Of a stretch of 64,000 nucleotides of DNA, positions 27,955-36,224 are shown in pieces. The stretch lies in NCBI RefSeq assembly GCF_004331345.1, contig NZ_SJJZ01000003.1:496001-560000 (forward strand), given 5' to 3'. The notes beneath the pieces are model-generated. The model searched no databases. It saw nothing but the letters and a program-made list of their open reading frames with translations, and was not told where the DNA came from. This stretch comes from Kribbella soli. GTDB taxonomy: Bacteria > Actinomycetota > Actinomycetes > Propionibacteriales > Kribbellaceae. The position numbers were made by a program, and so were the translations under genes. Position 1 is the first letter of the stretch. Every line of letters begins with the position of its first letter.

Positions 27955-28851
27955 TCACGCGTGGCTCGGCCCGCTGGTTTCTTCGAGGAGGTCCGTCAGT
28001 GCCTGTCCGAGCGGGAGATCGACGCGGTACGTCGCGTACGGGTCGCCGCGGGTCAGGCCCTGGTTGACGATCAGCACCGGCGTACCGGCCTTGGCGGCGT
28101 GCCGGACGAAGCGGAACCCGGACATCACGGTGAGGGACGACCCGAGGACGAGGACGGCGTTCGCGTCGTCGATGAGCCGGTAGCAGCGTTCGACGCGGCT
28201 CTTCGGGACGTTCTCGCCGAAGAAGACCACGTCGGGTTTGAGGACGCCGCCGCAGACCGTGCACGTGACGACGGTGAACGTGCGGACGACGTCCTCGGGC
28301 AGTTCGACGTCGCCGTCCGGGTTGATCCGGGTCGCCTCGGCCGTGAACGCCTGGTTGGCGGCGCGGAGGCGGCGGTCCAGGACCTCGCGGGCGGAGGTCG
28401 TACCGCAGCCGAGGCAGATCACCCGGTCGAGGTTGCCGTGCAGTTCGATCACGTCGCGGGCACCGGCGGCCTGGTGCAGGCCGTCGACGTTCTGCGTGAT
28501 GATGCCGCTCAGGTGGCCGCGGGCCTGGAGGGCGGCGACGGCGCGGTGACCGTCGTTCGGGGCGGCGCGGGCGATGGTGCGCCAGCCGAGGTGGCTGCGC
28601 GCCCAGTACCGCTGCCGCGCGGCCTCGCTCGCGGTGAAGTCGCCGTACGTCATCGGGGTATGCGTCCGCAGACTGCCGGTCTCACCGCGGTAGTCCGGGA
28701 TCCCGGACTCGGTCGAGATCCCGGCGCCGCTCAGTACGACGACGCGCCCGGCAGCCACGGTCTGCGCGACCGGGCCGATGTCCGTCGCACCCGGCTCCAA
28801 CGCCAGCACCTCGGGCCCGGGGGCCCACTCCAACGTCGGACGAGAACGCAC
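27955..28851 (-). CDS. Sir2-family NAD-dependent protein deacylase (class II-like)
   Basis: Removes acyl groups from protein lysines using NAD+. 298 residues: GAGISTESGIPDYRG (about 42-56) binds NAD, NVDGLHQAAG and ELHGNL supply the catalytic Asn/His, and the zinc knuckle is Cys4 (CLGCG ... CTVCGG). The ESGIPDYRGETGSL sequence resembles SIRT4-type class II sirtuins more than CobB. The GTG at 28851 is preceded by TACGCT at leaderless spacing; another GTG is one codon earlier. It is adjacent to and on the same strand as the LLM oxidoreductase gene. Confidence 0.92.
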   Translation of the reverse strand: MRSRPTLEWAPGPEVLALEPGATDIGPVAQTVAAGRVVVLSGAGISTESGIPDYRGETGSLRTHTPMTYGDFTASEAARQRYWARSHLGWRTIARAAPNDGHRAVAALQARGHLSGIITQNVDGLHQAAGARDVIELHGNLDRVICLGCGTTSAREVLDRRLRAANQAFTAEATRINPDGDVELPEDVVRTFTVVTCTVCGGVLKPDVVFFGENVPKSRVERCYRLIDDANAVLVLGSSLTVMSGFRFVRHAAKAGTPVLIVNQGLTRGDPYATYRVDLPLGQALTDLLEETSGPSHA

Positions 28852-28857
28852 CACTCC

Positions 28858-28863
28858 AGCGTA
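28858..28863 (-). promoter_or_regulatory. Leaderless-type -10 hexamer before the sirtuin gene
   Basis: TACGCT on the minus strand lies 6 bases upstream of GTG 28851, and no separate ribosome site is well spaced. This would give the sirtuin a transcript of its own, besides read-through from the gene 18 bases upstream. Confidence 0.35.
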
Positions 28864-28871
28864 CGTGCAGA

Positions 28872-29714
28872 TCAATCGGCGCGGGGCGGTCCTGCCTTCA
28901 GGCGGCGTTCGGCGGCCTGGCGAACGGCGACCGGATCCATCGAAGACCAGTCCGCGTCGACCCACCAGGTCGCGCCGGCGTCGGCCCACGGACGGACCGT
29001 GTCCGCTGCCTTGGCGTCGTCGGCGGGGGTCATGCCTTCGGCGACCACGTCGTACCCGTCCATCGTGAGGCCGTGTGCCTCGCGTTCCTTGCGGATCCAG
29101 TCGACGCCCTCCGCCACGACCGCAGGCGTCACCTCGCCGTCGCCGACGTAGGCCGGGAGCCAGCCATCCTGAAGTGCTGCGCGGCGCATCGACTTCGGTC
29201 GTGGCCAACCGCCCACGACCCAGGTCGGGACCCGCGGCTGCTGCACGGGCGGCGGCGGGGCCGGTGGCATCAGCTCGGCGATCTTGCGGGCCTGGTAGTG
29301 CTTGCCCGAGTACTCGAACGGTTGGTCGCGCCACAGATGCGGCAGCAGCTCCAGCGACTCGTCCATGAGCTCCGCACGGACCTTCCGCCCGGGGTCCTCC
29401 TCGAACAGCCAGAACCGGTCCTCCCCGGTCACCCCCAGCCCGACCGAGAGGATCACCCGGCCACCGCTGAGGTTGTCGACAGTCGAGACCTGTCCCGCCA
29501 CGTCCCACGGTTTTCGGCGTGGCAGCGGCGTGAGCATCGTCCCGAGCCGGATCCGCTCGGTCGTCATCGCCGCGGCGCCGAGCATGACCCAGGCGTCGAT
29601 ACCCCAGATCGACTCCCACACGAAGAACCCGTCCCAGCCGTGCGCTTCGGCGATCGGCGCGAGCTCAGCCGCGTCACGCGCATCGCCGTACGCCATCACG
29701 AACCCGTGTTTCAT
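28872..29714 (-). CDS. LLM-class (probably F420-dependent) oxidoreductase
   Basis: 280 residues of a luciferase-like TIM barrel: GFVMAYGD at the N-terminus, WDGFFVWESIWGIDAWVMLGAAA, then RIRLGTMLTPLPRRKPWDVA and the GGRVILSVGLG strand, all typical of actinobacterial F420-dependent LLM enzymes. F420 rather than FMN is inferred from the phylum. I place the start at ATG 29714. TATCGT lies 8 bases before it, so transcription may begin almost at the start codon. The substrate is unknown. Confidence 0.88.
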   Translation of the reverse strand: MKHGFVMAYGDARDAAELAPIAEAHGWDGFFVWESIWGIDAWVMLGAAAMTTERIRLGTMLTPLPRRKPWDVAGQVSTVDNLSGGRVILSVGLGVTGEDRFWLFEEDPGRKVRAELMDESLELLPHLWRDQPFEYSGKHYQARKIAELMPPAPPPPVQQPRVPTWVVGGWPRPKSMRRAALQDGWLPAYVGDGEVTPAVVAEGVDWIRKEREAHGLTMDGYDVVAEGMTPADDAKAADTVRPWADAGATWWVDADWSSMDPVAVRQAAERRLKAGPPRAD

Positions 29715-29817
29715 GCCACCGGACGATACGCCGGGCCACCGACGTTTTGGCGCAGACGCGTGGACCCTCACATGCCGTCAGCCGCGCCAGGCCTCGGTAA
29801 CTGCGGGGGATATCCGT

Positions 29818-29881
29818 TGCTCTTGTGGGTTCTCTGCTCGTATACGAAGGGAGAACCCACAAGAGCAGGGGAGAACCCCTG
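29818..29881. repeat. 17-bp perfect inverted repeat plus a nested 6-bp hairpin
   Basis: TGCTCTTGTGGGTTCTC (29818-29834) and its exact complement (29851-29867) flank a 16-base loop. Immediately adjoining is CAGGGG-AGAA-CCCCTG (29866-29881). The repeat is AT-richer than its surroundings. It may be a bidirectional terminator, a protein-binding site or a mobile-element end. Confidence 0.75.
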
Positions 29882-29970
29882 CAATGGTGTCCACGAGATG
29901 GGATCGGGGCTGCTGACCGCGGGCGCTGGCCGACTCGACCAGCTCGCGGGGCGTGCCCCGGGCTCCTGGG

Positions 29971-30000
29971 GGCTTGAACAAGTTATTGCCTGTTCAAGCC
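29971..30000. repeat. 10-bp perfect inverted repeat (GGCTTGAACA / TGTTCAAGCC)
   Basis: Arms 29971-29980 and 29991-30000 with a 10-base loop. A third TGTTCAA half-site follows at 30011. It lies about 100 bases past the truB stop on the minus strand. A terminator or an operator are both possible. Confidence 0.65.
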
Positions 30001-30097
30001 GACCACTTCCTGTTCAACCACCCCGGAACCGTCCTGGTCGGGCGACGGGGTTGGACGTGTGGCGAGTCGACGATCTTCTGCGTCCGTGGATTCAGGT

Positions 30098-30988
30098 TTA
30101 GCTGACGAAGACCGCCGTGGGTTTGGCGACGGGGCCGTGCGGTTCGTAGAGGGCCAGGAAGGTGCCGTCCGGGGCGAACATCGCGGTCTGTCCGGCGGTC
30201 AGGTCGAGGCCCGGCAGCGGGCGGCCGGTGCGGATCGCGGCCGCCTGGGTGTCGTCGGCGTCGTACCGCGGGAAGGTGCCGGCGGCAACATCCGCGATCG
30301 GCAACCATTCAAAGGACTCGGCGAGGGCCTCGAGGGTGTGCGCGGCCTTGAGATCGAAGGAACCGACCCGGGTACGGCGCAGCGCGGTCAGGTGGCCGCC
30401 GACGCCGAGTTCGGCGCCGAGGTCGCGGGCCAGCGCCCGGATGTACGTGCCGCTGGAGCAGTCCACCGAGATGTCGACCGAGATCCCGTCGGCCTCCGGG
30501 CGGACGTCGAGGATGTCGTAGCGCGACACGGTCACCGCCCGGGCCTTGAGCGCGACCTCCTCCCCCGCGCGCACCCGCTCGTACGCGCGCCGCCCGTCGA
30601 CCTTGATCGCCGACACCTTCGACGGGACCTGCGAGATCTCCCCGCGGAACCCCTCGACGGCCGCCGAGATCGCCTCGGCGGTCACGCCGTCGACCGGAGC
30701 CGTGGACGTGATCTCGCCCTCGGCGTCGTCGGTCGTCGTCGTGGCCCCGAGCCGGATCGTCGCGTCGTACGACTTGTCGGCCAGTTGCAGGTGACCGAGC
30801 AACCGCGTCGCCCGGTTCACGCCGACGACCAGAACACCGGTCGCCATCGGGTCCAGCGTGCCGGCATGCCCGACCTTCCGGGTGCCCGCCAGCCGACGGA
30901 TCCGGGCGACGACGGTGTGCGAGGTCAGCCCGGCAGGCTTGTCGACGACCACGATCCCGTCGGACGCCGGCGTGAAATCAAGGCTCAA
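30098..30988 (-). CDS. truB: tRNA pseudouridine(55) synthase
   Basis: Makes pseudouridine 55 in the T-loop of tRNAs. 296 residues: the catalytic Asp46 lies in GHAGTLDPMATG, KSYDATIRLG follows, and there is a C-terminal PUA-like region. The start is TTG 30988, 8 bases after the rbfA stop, giving the expected N-terminus before GIVVVDKPAGLTSH. It is the last gene of the rimP-nusA-ylxR-infB-rbfA-truB operon as seen here. Confidence 0.95.
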   Translation of the reverse strand: MSLDFTPASDGIVVVDKPAGLTSHTVVARIRRLAGTRKVGHAGTLDPMATGVLVVGVNRATRLLGHLQLADKSYDATIRLGATTTTDDAEGEITSTAPVDGVTAEAISAAVEGFRGEISQVPSKVSAIKVDGRRAYERVRAGEEVALKARAVTVSRYDILDVRPEADGISVDISVDCSSGTYIRALARDLGAELGVGGHLTALRRTRVGSFDLKAAHTLEALAESFEWLPIADVAAGTFPRYDADDTQAAAIRTGRPLPGLDLTAGQTAMFAPDGTFLALYEPHGPVAKPTAVFVS

Positions 30989-30996
30989 CGCAGTAC

Positions 30997-31434
30997 TCAG
31001 TCCTGCTCGTCCTCGTCGTCGTCCTTGTGCTTGTAGGGATCCGCGTCACCCGCAGGCTTCGCGCCCGCGGCGGCCTTGGCCACCTCGGCATCGGCGCTCC
31101 GGGCCTTCTCGAGCAGCTCCTCGATGTGCCCCGCGGTCTCCGGCACGGCGTCCAGGAAGAACGCCACGCTCGGGGTGTGCCGCAGTCCGAGCGCCTTACC
31201 GACCTCGCTGCGGATCAGGCCTTTCGACGACTCCAGCGCGGCCGCCGTGTTCGCGCGGGCCTGTTCGTCGCCGTACACCGTGTAGAAGACGCTGGCCTCG
31301 CGCAGATCGCCGGTCAGCCGGGCGTCGGTGACCGTGACGAACCCGAGCCGCGGGTCCTTGACCCGGCGCTCCAGCAGTTCGGCGACGAGCACCTGGATCC
31401 GATCGGCCAGCTGCTTAGCCCTTGCTTCACCCAT
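30997..31434 (-). CDS. rbfA: Ribosome-binding factor A
   Basis: 30S maturation factor acting on the 5' end of 16S rRNA. 145 residues with the KH-like RbfA fold: ERRVKDPRLGFVTVTDARLTGDLREASVFYTVYG, then LRHTPSVAFFLD. The C-terminal 25 residues are an acidic/lysine tail (YKHKDDDEDEQD) found in actinobacterial homologues. It follows infB after a pair of strong hairpins, so its expression may be set by partial read-through. Confidence 0.95.
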   Translation of the reverse strand: MGEARAKQLADRIQVLVAELLERRVKDPRLGFVTVTDARLTGDLREASVFYTVYGDEQARANTAAALESSKGLIRSEVGKALGLRHTPSVAFFLDAVPETAGHIEELLEKARSADAEVAKAAAGAKPAGDADPYKHKDDDEDEQD

Positions 31435-31460
31435 CAGGGCTCACTCCTTCATTCATGAAC

Positions 31461-31497
31461 AACGTCCGGAGAGGCGACCAGCGCCTCTCCGGACGTT
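31461..31497 (-). terminator. 16-bp perfect hairpin between infB and rbfA
   Basis: AACGTCCGGAGAGGCG (31461-31476) pairs exactly with 31482-31497 across a 5-base loop. It is the second of two hairpins met by transcription leaving infB. Confidence 0.75.
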
Positions 31498-31502
31498 ACT
31501 CC

Positions 31503-31526
31503 GGTGCCCCTGGGATCAGGGGCACC
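31503..31526 (-). terminator. 10-bp perfect hairpin just after infB
   Basis: GGTGCCCCTG-GGAT-CAGGGGCACC, starting 9 bases beyond the infB stop codon on the minus strand. Together with the next hairpin it forms a tandem attenuating pair inside the operon. Confidence 0.7.
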
Positions 31527-31534
31527 ACCTGCTG

Positions 31535-34500
31535 TCAGCTACGCGGCTTCTCGCGGAGCTCGAACGCCTCGACGACGTCGCCGATCTTGATGTCGTTGAA
31601 GTTGTTGATGGTCAGACCACACTCGAAGCCCTCGCGGACCTCGGACGCGTCGTCCTTGAACCTCTTCAGCGACGACAGCTCGGTGTTGTCGACGACCACC
31701 GCGCCGTCCCGGATCAACCGGACCTTCGCGTTCCGCTTGAGCAGGCCGCTGGTCACCCAGCAACCGGCGATGTTGCCCACCTTCGAGGAGCGGAAGATCT
31801 CCCGGATCTCGGCCTGGCCGAGGGTGACCTCCTCGTAGATCGGCTTGAGCATGCCCTTCAGGGCGGCCTCGATGTCGTCGATCGCCGAGTAGATGACCGA
31901 GTAGTACCGGACATCCACGCCCTCGCGCTCGGCCAGGTCTCCGGCCTTGCCCGCCGGCCGCACGTTGAAGCCGATGATGACGGCGTTCGACGCGATGGCC
32001 AGGTTGACGTCGTTCTCGTTGATCGCACCGACACCGCGGTCGATGATCCGCAGGTTGACCTCGTCGCCGACCTCGATCCGGACCAGGGCGTCTTCGAGCG
32101 CCTCGACCGAACCGGACACGTCGCCCTTGAGGATCAGCAGCAGCTCCTGCGCCTCGCCCTTCTCCATCGAGGCCATGAAGTCCTCGAGGGTACGACGGAC
32201 GCGACGCTTGGCGTTCGCGGCCGCACGGGCACGGGCTTCGCGCCGCTCGGCGATCTGCCGGGCCCTGCGGTCGTCGTCGACCACCAGGAACTTGTCACCC
32301 GCACCTGGCACGGCGGTCAGACCGAGCACCAGGACCGGACGCGACGGAGTCGCCTCCTCGACGGTGTTGCCGTGCTCGTCGAGCATGGCCCGGACCCGGC
32401 CGTACGCCGGACCGACCACCATCGAGTCGCCGACCCGGAGCGTGCCGCGCTGCACCAGCACGGTCGCCACCGGACCACGGCCCTTGTCGAGGTTCGCCTC
32501 GATCGCGATGCCCTCGGCGTGCATGTCCGGGTTGGCCCGCAGGTCCAGCGCCGCGTCCGCGGTCAGTACGACGCCCTCGAGCAGGCCGTCGATGTTGATC
32601 CGGGACTTGGCCGAGACGTCGACGAACATGGTGTCGCCGCCGTACTCCTCGGGGACCAGGCCGTACTCGGTCAGCTGACCGCGCACCTTGGCCGGGTCGG
32701 CCGCCGGAACGTCGATCTTGTTCACCGCGACCACGATCGGGACACCCGCCGCACGGGCGTGGTTCAGCGCCTCGATCGTCTGCGGCATCACGCCGTCGTC
32801 GGCCGCGACCACCAGGATGACGATGTCGGTGGCCTGCGCACCACGGGCACGCATGGCGGTGAACGCCTCGTGACCCGGGGTGTCGACGAAGGTGATCGCC
32901 CGCTCCTGGCCGTCGACCTCGGTGGTCACCTGGTACGCACCGATGTGCTGGGTGATACCACCGGCCTCGTCGGCCACGACGTTCGCCATCCGGATCGCGT
33001 CCAGCAGCTTCGTCTTACCGTGGTCGACGTGACCCATGACGGTCACCACCGGCGGCCGCGGTGCCAGGTCGCTGTCGTCGCCCTCGTCGTTGCCGAAGTC
33101 GATGTCGAACGACTGCAGCAGCTCGCGGTCCTCGTCCTCCGGCGAGACGATCTGGACGTCGTAGTTCAGCTCGGTACCGAGCAGCTCGAGCGTCTCTTCG
33201 TTCACCGACTGGGTCGCGGTCACCATCTCACCGAGGTGGAACAGCACCTGGACCAGCGACGCCGGGTCGACTCCGACCTTCTCGGCGAAGTCCGTCAGCG
33301 ACGCGCCACGCGGCAGCTTCACGACCTCGCCGTCACCGTGCTTGACGCGCACGCCGCCGACGGCCGGAGCCTGCATGTTGTCGAATTCCTGGCGCTTCGC
33401 CCGCTTCGACTTGCGGCCACGACGCGCCGGACCGCCCGGACGCCCGAAGGCACCCTGCGTTCCGCCACGACCGCGGTTGCCCGGACCCGGACGGCCACCG
33501 CCGCCACCGGGCGGGCCGCTCGGGCCGCCGCCACCGGGACGGAAGCCGCCACCGGCGCCACCGCCACCGCCACCGCCGCGCGGACCGGCACCCGGACCGC
33601 CGCCGGGACGACCACGGCCACCGCCGCCGCCACCACCGCCGCCACCGGGACCGCCGGAGCCGCCACCGGGACGACCGGTGAACGTACCGGCCGAGGACTT
33701 CGGCATCATCGCCGGGTTCGGACGCGGGGCGCCCGGAACACCACCGGAACGCGGGCGGTCGCTACCGCCGCGCTCGCCGCCGCCACTGCGACCCTGCGGC
33801 GGACGCGGAGCCATACCGGCCGGGCTCGGAGCCTGCCGGTCGCCACCGCCCCCACCCTGGCCGGGGCGTGCGCCACCGCGCTGCATGCCCTGGGTCGAGC
33901 TGAACGGGTTGTTGCCCGGACGCGGAGCACCCGGACGCGGACCGCCGCCACCCTGGCCGCCCTGACGGGGCGCGCCGGGACGCGGGGCACCCGGACGGGG
34001 TGCACCCGGACGCGGACCGGAACCAGGACCACCCTGTCCACCCGGACGCGGGCCGGAGCCCTGGTTGCCACCCTGACCACCCGGACGCGGGCTCGCACCC
34101 GGTGCCGGACGCGGACCCGGACGGGCCGCGGAGTCGCCACCGGTACGACGCGGCGCCGGTGACGGAGCCGACGGGGTCTCCGGGGCCGCCTTCGCGGCCG
34201 GAGCCTCGAACGACGGGGCTGCCGGGGTCTCCGTCTTCGCCGCCGGAGCGGACTCGACCGGAGCCGACTCGACCGGAGCGGACTCCTGGCGCGGACCCGG
34301 CTTCGGGCCCGGACGCGGGCCCGGCTTGATCCCCGGGGCCGACTTCACCGGCGCAGCCTCGGCCGCAGGGGCCGGCGTGGCCGGAGCCTCGGCGACCGGA
34401 GCCGCCTCGGTGCGTACCTCAGCGGCCGGCGCGGTGCGCTCGGCCGGAGCCTTCGGTGCAGCCGGCTGGGCCGGCTTCGGCGCCGGTGCGACCGGTGCGG

Positions 34501-34720
34501 TCGCCTGCGGCGCGGCAGACGTGCTTGCGGCGGCCTTCTTGGCCGCGCGCTTCTTCGGCGGGTTCTTCTCGAACTCCTCCGCCAACCGTCGGACGACGGG
34601 TGCCTCGATCGTCGAGGACGCCGATCGGACGAACTCTCCCATGTCGTTCAGCCTGGTCAGAACGACCTTGCTGGTAACTCCGAGCTCTTTCGCGAGCTCG
34701 TAGACCCGGACCTTTGCCAC
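31535..34720 (-). CDS. infB: Translation initiation factor IF-2
   Basis: GTPase that brings initiator fMet-tRNA to the 30S subunit. 1061 residues: a short IF2_N domain (1-50, VYELAKELGVTSKVVLTRLNDMGEFV), a very long Ala/Pro then Gly/Pro/Arg-rich low-complexity region (about 70-440) usual in actinobacteria, a second IF2_N domain, a GTPase domain with G1 GHVDHGKT near residue 560 and NKID, then the beta-barrel and C-terminal fMet-tRNA-binding domains. The start is GTG 34720. It lies between ylxR and rbfA. Confidence 0.97.
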   Translation of the reverse strand: MAKVRVYELAKELGVTSKVVLTRLNDMGEFVRSASSTIEAPVVRRLAEEFEKNPPKKRAAKKAAASTSAAPQATAPVAPAPKPAQPAAPKAPAERTAPAAEVRTEAAPVAEAPATPAPAAEAAPVKSAPGIKPGPRPGPKPGPRQESAPVESAPVESAPAAKTETPAAPSFEAPAAKAAPETPSAPSPAPRRTGGDSAARPGPRPAPGASPRPGGQGGNQGSGPRPGGQGGPGSGPRPGAPRPGAPRPGAPRQGGQGGGGPRPGAPRPGNNPFSSTQGMQRGGARPGQGGGGGDRQAPSPAGMAPRPPQGRSGGGERGGSDRPRSGGVPGAPRPNPAMMPKSSAGTFTGRPGGGSGGPGGGGGGGGGGRGRPGGGPGAGPRGGGGGGGAGGGFRPGGGGPSGPPGGGGGRPGPGNRGRGGTQGAFGRPGGPARRGRKSKRAKRQEFDNMQAPAVGGVRVKHGDGEVVKLPRGASLTDFAEKVGVDPASLVQVLFHLGEMVTATQSVNEETLELLGTELNYDVQIVSPEDEDRELLQSFDIDFGNDEGDDSDLAPRPPVVTVMGHVDHGKTKLLDAIRMANVVADEAGGITQHIGAYQVTTEVDGQERAITFVDTPGHEAFTAMRARGAQATDIVILVVAADDGVMPQTIEALNHARAAGVPIVVAVNKIDVPAADPAKVRGQLTEYGLVPEEYGGDTMFVDVSAKSRINIDGLLEGVVLTADAALDLRANPDMHAEGIAIEANLDKGRGPVATVLVQRGTLRVGDSMVVGPAYGRVRAMLDEHGNTVEEATPSRPVLVLGLTAVPGAGDKFLVVDDDRRARQIAERREARARAAANAKRRVRRTLEDFMASMEKGEAQELLLILKGDVSGSVEALEDALVRIEVGDEVNLRIIDRGVGAINENDVNLAIASNAVIIGFNVRPAGKAGDLAEREGVDVRYYSVIYSAIDDIEAALKGMLKPIYEEVTLGQAEIREIFRSSKVGNIAGCWVTSGLLKRNAKVRLIRDGAVVVDNTELSSLKRFKDDASEVREGFECGLTINNFNDIKIGDVVEAFELREKPRS

Positions 34721-34856
34721 TACTCTCCCTCTGGTCCGAGCCTGGGGCGCGGACCGTTAGTTGACGTACATGCTCATCGCATTGCACTCATCGTTCGACA
34801 CTCATCGAGTGGTCATGAGTCGATGACCCGCCTTCATGTCGGTCACGACGGTCCGG

Positions 34857-35186
34857 TCAGACCGCCGCGGACGGCCGGGTGGCCGCCTTTTGCACTACTT
34901 CTTCCCTATCACGCTGCTCGACGTACTCCTGCAGCCCGGTCACGTCGAGCGGCCCCGGGACCTTGAAGGCCCGTGGGAACGCCTTGCGCCGGACTGCCAG
35001 GTCGAGGCACTCGGTCGCCGGGTGCAAGTGCGCCCCGCGACCGGGAGCCCGACGATCGGGATCCGGGAGGACAAGTCCTCCGGACACCGTCATCCGCAGC
35101 AGGTCAGTCGGACTGGATCGTTTCCGGCACCCGATACAGGTGCGCTCCCGAAGCTTCTCAGGGCGCGCGTCTGCAGTTTCTGTCAC
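34857..35186 (-). CDS. ylxR: YlxR family RNA-binding protein
   Basis: 109 residues with the signature RTCIGCRKR (residues 15-23) and the GRGAHLHPATECLDLAVRRKAF core of YlxR (DUF448). The family lies between nusA and infB in most Gram-positive bacteria and interacts with RNA or RNase P. The start is GTG 35186 with GAGGA just upstream. Confidence 0.93.
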   Translation of the reverse strand: MTETADARPEKLRERTCIGCRKRSSPTDLLRMTVSGGLVLPDPDRRAPGRGAHLHPATECLDLAVRRKAFPRAFKVPGPLDVTGLQEYVEQRDREEVVQKAATRPSAAV

Positions 35187-35230
35187 AGTTCCTCAGGGTG
35201 TGGTGACGACTCAGTCGACCGACCGAGAGA

Positions 35231-36223
35231 TCAGTCTACCTTCTTGTCCTCACCAGTCACATCGGTATCCGGGCGGATGTCGATCCGCCAGCCGGTGAGC
35301 CGGGCGGCGAGGCGGGCGTTCTGCCCTTCCTTGCCGATCGCGAGCGACAGCTGATAGTCGGGTACGACGACGCGTGCGGCACGGGCCGCGGCGTCGACCA
35401 CCTCGACAGACGTAACCTGCGCCGGGGACAGCGCATTCCCGACGAACGTCGCCGGATCGTCGCTGTGGTCGATGATGTCGATCTTCTCGCCGTGCAGCTC
35501 GTGCATGATGTTGCGCACCCGCTGGCCCATCGGCCCGATGCACGCGCCCTTGCCGTTCACGGACGGGTTCAGGGTGCGGACGGCGATCTTGGTCCGGTGC
35601 CCCGCCTCGCGGGCGATCGCGGTGATCTCGACGGTGCCGTCGGCGATCTCCGGGACCTCCAGCGCGAACAGCTTCTTCACCAGGTTCGGGTGCGTCCGGC
35701 TGACGGTGATCTGCGGCCCTTTGAAGCCCTTCCGGACGCCGACGACGTACACCCGCAGGCGGGAGCCGTGCTCGTACTTCTCCCCCGGCACCTGCTCGGG
35801 CGCCGGCAGCACGGCCTCGATCTTGCCGAGGTCGACCATCACCGACCGCGGGTCGCGGCCCTGCTGGACGACACCCGAGACGATGTCGCCCTCCTTGCCG
35901 GAGAACTCGCCGTACCGCACCTCGTCCTCGGCGTCGCGCAGCCGCTGCAGGATGATCTGCTTGGCCGTGGTGGCGGCGATCCGGCCGAAGTCGGCCGGGG
36001 TGTCGTCGTACTCCCGGGCCAGCGTGCCGTCCTCGGCCAGCTCGCGGGCGAAGACGGTCACGTGCCCGGTCTTGCGGTCCAGCTCGGCGCGAGCGTGCTG
36101 CTGCGCGCCCTCGGTGCGGTGGTACGCGACCAGCAGCGCCTGCTCGATCGCCTCGACGACCACGTCCAGGGAGATGTCCTTCTCCCGTTCCAGTGACCGC
36201 AGCACGGCCATGTCGATGTCCAT
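35231..36223 (-). CDS. nusA: Transcription termination/antitermination protein NusA
   Basis: 330 residues, the short actinobacterial form without the C-terminal acidic repeats. It has the N-terminal RNA-polymerase-binding domain (1-125), an S1 domain (about 130-195, GDIVSGVVQQGRDPRSVMVDLG) and two KH domains (GACIGPMGQRVRNIMHELHGEKIDII and LAIGKEGQNARLAARLTGWRIDI). It controls pausing and termination and helps rRNA transcription. It starts one base after the rimP stop. Confidence 0.97.
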   Translation of the reverse strand: MDIDMAVLRSLEREKDISLDVVVEAIEQALLVAYHRTEGAQQHARAELDRKTGHVTVFARELAEDGTLAREYDDTPADFGRIAATTAKQIILQRLRDAEDEVRYGEFSGKEGDIVSGVVQQGRDPRSVMVDLGKIEAVLPAPEQVPGEKYEHGSRLRVYVVGVRKGFKGPQITVSRTHPNLVKKLFALEVPEIADGTVEITAIAREAGHRTKIAVRTLNPSVNGKGACIGPMGQRVRNIMHELHGEKIDIIDHSDDPATFVGNALSPAQVTSVEVVDAAARAARVVVPDYQLSLAIGKEGQNARLAARLTGWRIDIRPDTDVTGEDKKVD

Positions 36224-36224
36224 G

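Larger units (their letters stand above)
29715..30097. other. Gene-free, inverted-repeat-rich stretch between truB and the LLM gene
   Basis: 383 bases with no convincing coding frame. It contains at least three strong inverted repeats (listed separately) and direct repeats of CCTGTTCAA (29989 and 30009). Position and structure suggest transcription termination after truB, or the scar of an insertion, since truB and ribF are normally adjacent. Confidence 0.6.

Noticed and set aside
31328..34162. 944-codon open frame antisense to infB
   Set aside because: Its Thr/Arg low complexity mirrors the repetitive infB codons; there is no independent support.
33400..34400. Repeat array or CRISPR-like sequence
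   Set aside because: The repetitive GGACGCGG-type words are codons of the Gly/Pro/Arg-rich linker of IF-2, not spaced repeats.
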